Positions 63,301 to 64,000 of a stretch of 64,000 nucleotides of DNA are shown here, piece after piece. Origin of the DNA: Saccoglossus kowalevskii (lineage: Eukaryota; Hemichordata; Enteropneusta; Harrimaniidae). How positions within the stretch are numbered: position 1 is the stretch's first letter; each line of letters begins with the position of its first letter. The position numbers and the translations under genes are program-made. The notes under the pieces are model-generated. The model saw only the letters and a list, made by a program, of their open reading frames with translations, did not search any database and was not told the origin of the DNA. The DNA lies in contig NW_003146513.1 of assembly GCF_000003605.2 (NCBI RefSeq), positions 1 to 64,000 of the forward strand, given 5' to 3'.

Positions 63301-64000
63301 TGGTATAACACTGCAATCTGAAGCCACTTATACTCTGAAAAGTGTGCAGTGTGAGACCATGTATATTAACTGCATGATGCATTGACACTTTGAATAAGAG
63401 AGGAAAATTGGGAGCATACACTTAATGGTATAACACTGCAATCTGAGGCCACTTATACTCTGAAAAGTGTGCAGTGTGAGACCATGTATATTAACTGCAT
63501 GATGCATTGACACTTTGAATAAGAGAGGAAAATTGGGAGCATACACTTAATGGTATAACACTGCAATCTGAGGCCACTTATACTCTGAAAAAGTGTGCAG
63601 TGTGAGACCATGTATATTAACTGCATGATGCATTGACACTTTGAATAAGAGGAAAATTGTGAGCATACACTTAATGGTATAACACTGCAATCTGAAGCCA
63701 CTTATACTCTGAAAAAGTGTGCAGTGTGAGACCATGTATATTAACTGCATGATGCATTGACACTTTGAATAAGAGAGGAAAATTGGGAGCATACACTTAA
63801 TGGTATAATACTGCAATCTGAGGCCACTTATACTCTGAAAAAGTGTGCAGTGTGAGACCATGCACATGAACTGCATGATGCATTGACACTTTGAATAAGA
63901 GAGGAAAATTGGGAGCATACATTTAATGGTATAATACTGCAATCTGAGGCCACTTATACTCTGAAAAAGTGTGCAGTGTGAGACCATATATATTAACTGC

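Larger units (their letters stand above)
1..64000. repeat. Satellite DNA array, unit about 125/126 bp, head-to-tail, whole window
   Basis: Every part of the window is a copy of one unit. Taking GGAAAATT as unit positions 1-8, fixed landmarks are gggagc (9-14), ttaatgg (21-27), acactgca (32-39), gaagcca or gaggcca (44-50), the run gaaaaag (61-67), tgcagtgt (70-77), a variable box (87-92), tgcatgatgca (96-106) and acacttt (110-116). The consensus has 27 G, 20 C, 45 A and 34 T, about 37% GC, with no CpG. All copies read in the same direction. Unit starts run from 58 to 63,903, giving about 508 full units plus partial ones at both edges. Common variants are gtgagc for gggagc, acagtgca for acactgca, gaggcc for gaagcc, gagtaag for gaataag, and loss of one AG from aagagagg. 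I do not recognise it as a named satellite, and nothing in it looks like a gene or a mobile element. Confidence 0.98.

Noticed and set aside
1-64000. CRISPR array
   Set aside because: The repeats abut directly with no unique spacers between them, and the 125-bp unit is far longer than a CRISPR repeat.
1-64000. CENP-B box as in alpha satellite
   Set aside because: That box needs CpG dinucleotides at fixed places. The consensus has none, and the unit length (125/126 bp) is not the 171 bp of alpha satellite.
1-64000. LTR, LINE, SINE or DNA transposon insertions
   Set aside because: No segment departs from the unit by more than an 8-bp insertion, and no terminal repeats, poly-A tail of an element, or coding remnants were found.
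1-64000. Promoters or poly(A) signals (TATATTA in most units, AATAAA in units reading gaataaaaga)
   Set aside because: These short words occur by repetition in AT-rich DNA, hundreds of times with no gene near them, and have no supporting context.
1-64000. Telomere or subtelomere repeat
   Set aside because: No TTAGGG-type repeats were seen, and the unit is long and complex.
1-64000. rRNA, tRNA or snRNA gene clusters
   Set aside because: The unit is too short for an rRNA gene, shows no tRNA box A or box B pattern, and contains no recognisable RNA gene motif.
1-64000. One single higher-order repeat covering the whole window
   Set aside because: Periods of 249, 252, 375, 502, 628 and 879 bp occur only locally, and offsets of distant copies have no common divisor beyond the unit itself.

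Overview
This window is one uninterrupted tandem array of satellite DNA, and no gene is supported anywhere in it. A unit of about 125.5 bp repeats head to tail, always in the same orientation, from the first base to the last. Unit boundaries run from about position 58 to about 63,903, so some 508-510 copies fit by length. Both ends of the window lie inside the array, so its true size and flanks are unknown. The largest insertion found by eye is 8 bp. There is no transposon, RNA gene, CRISPR array, telomere repeat or unique spacer.

The organism is a eukaryote and cannot be named from this sequence. The unit is about 37% GC and its consensus contains no CpG, which would fit a methylated genome such as a vertebrate's, but that is inference. 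I do not recognise the unit as a named satellite. A centromeric, pericentromeric or other heterochromatic location is plausible but not shown.

The unit exists in two main lengths set by one homopolymer: GAAAAAG gives 126 bp and GAAAAG gives 125 bp. Because 126 is divisible by 3 and one minus-strand frame of the unit has no stop, runs of 126-bp units create long open minus-strand frames, up to 450 codons at 30,878-32,230. I judge these to be artefacts of the repeat. A 6-bp box in each unit carries one of three linked variants, while its flanks stay nearly constant.

Layout. 0-0.6 kb has a dimer repeated twice. 2.3-2.7 kb has a tripled private variant. 5.7-9.9 kb holds related blocks marked by TTTAAGC. 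11.0-11.75 kb is a tandem trimer. 12.5-12.7 and 19.56-19.69 kb are rich in single-base indels. 15.2-17.1 kb is marked by GCAAAC and partly duplicated at 47 kb. 27.06-27.89 kb is duplicated at 33.75-34.58 kb. 30.25-31.01 kb is duplicated at 51.12-51.89 kb. 31-32.1 kb is a run of almost identical units. 35.25-36.4 kb carries a four-unit higher-order repeat of about 502 bp, seen again at 56.4-57.4 kb and in single copies near 19.6 and 44.7 kb. 41.6-43.2 kb has tripled units and a five-unit duplication. 61.5-62.0 kb is a dimer, and 62.97-63.3 kb a triplet.

The array is therefore a mosaic: local runs of one to five units, copied in tandem and also pasted at distances of 1.6 to 33 kb. This matches what unequal crossing-over and gene conversion are known to produce. 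All comparisons were made by eye; difference counts are minimum counts of what I saw.
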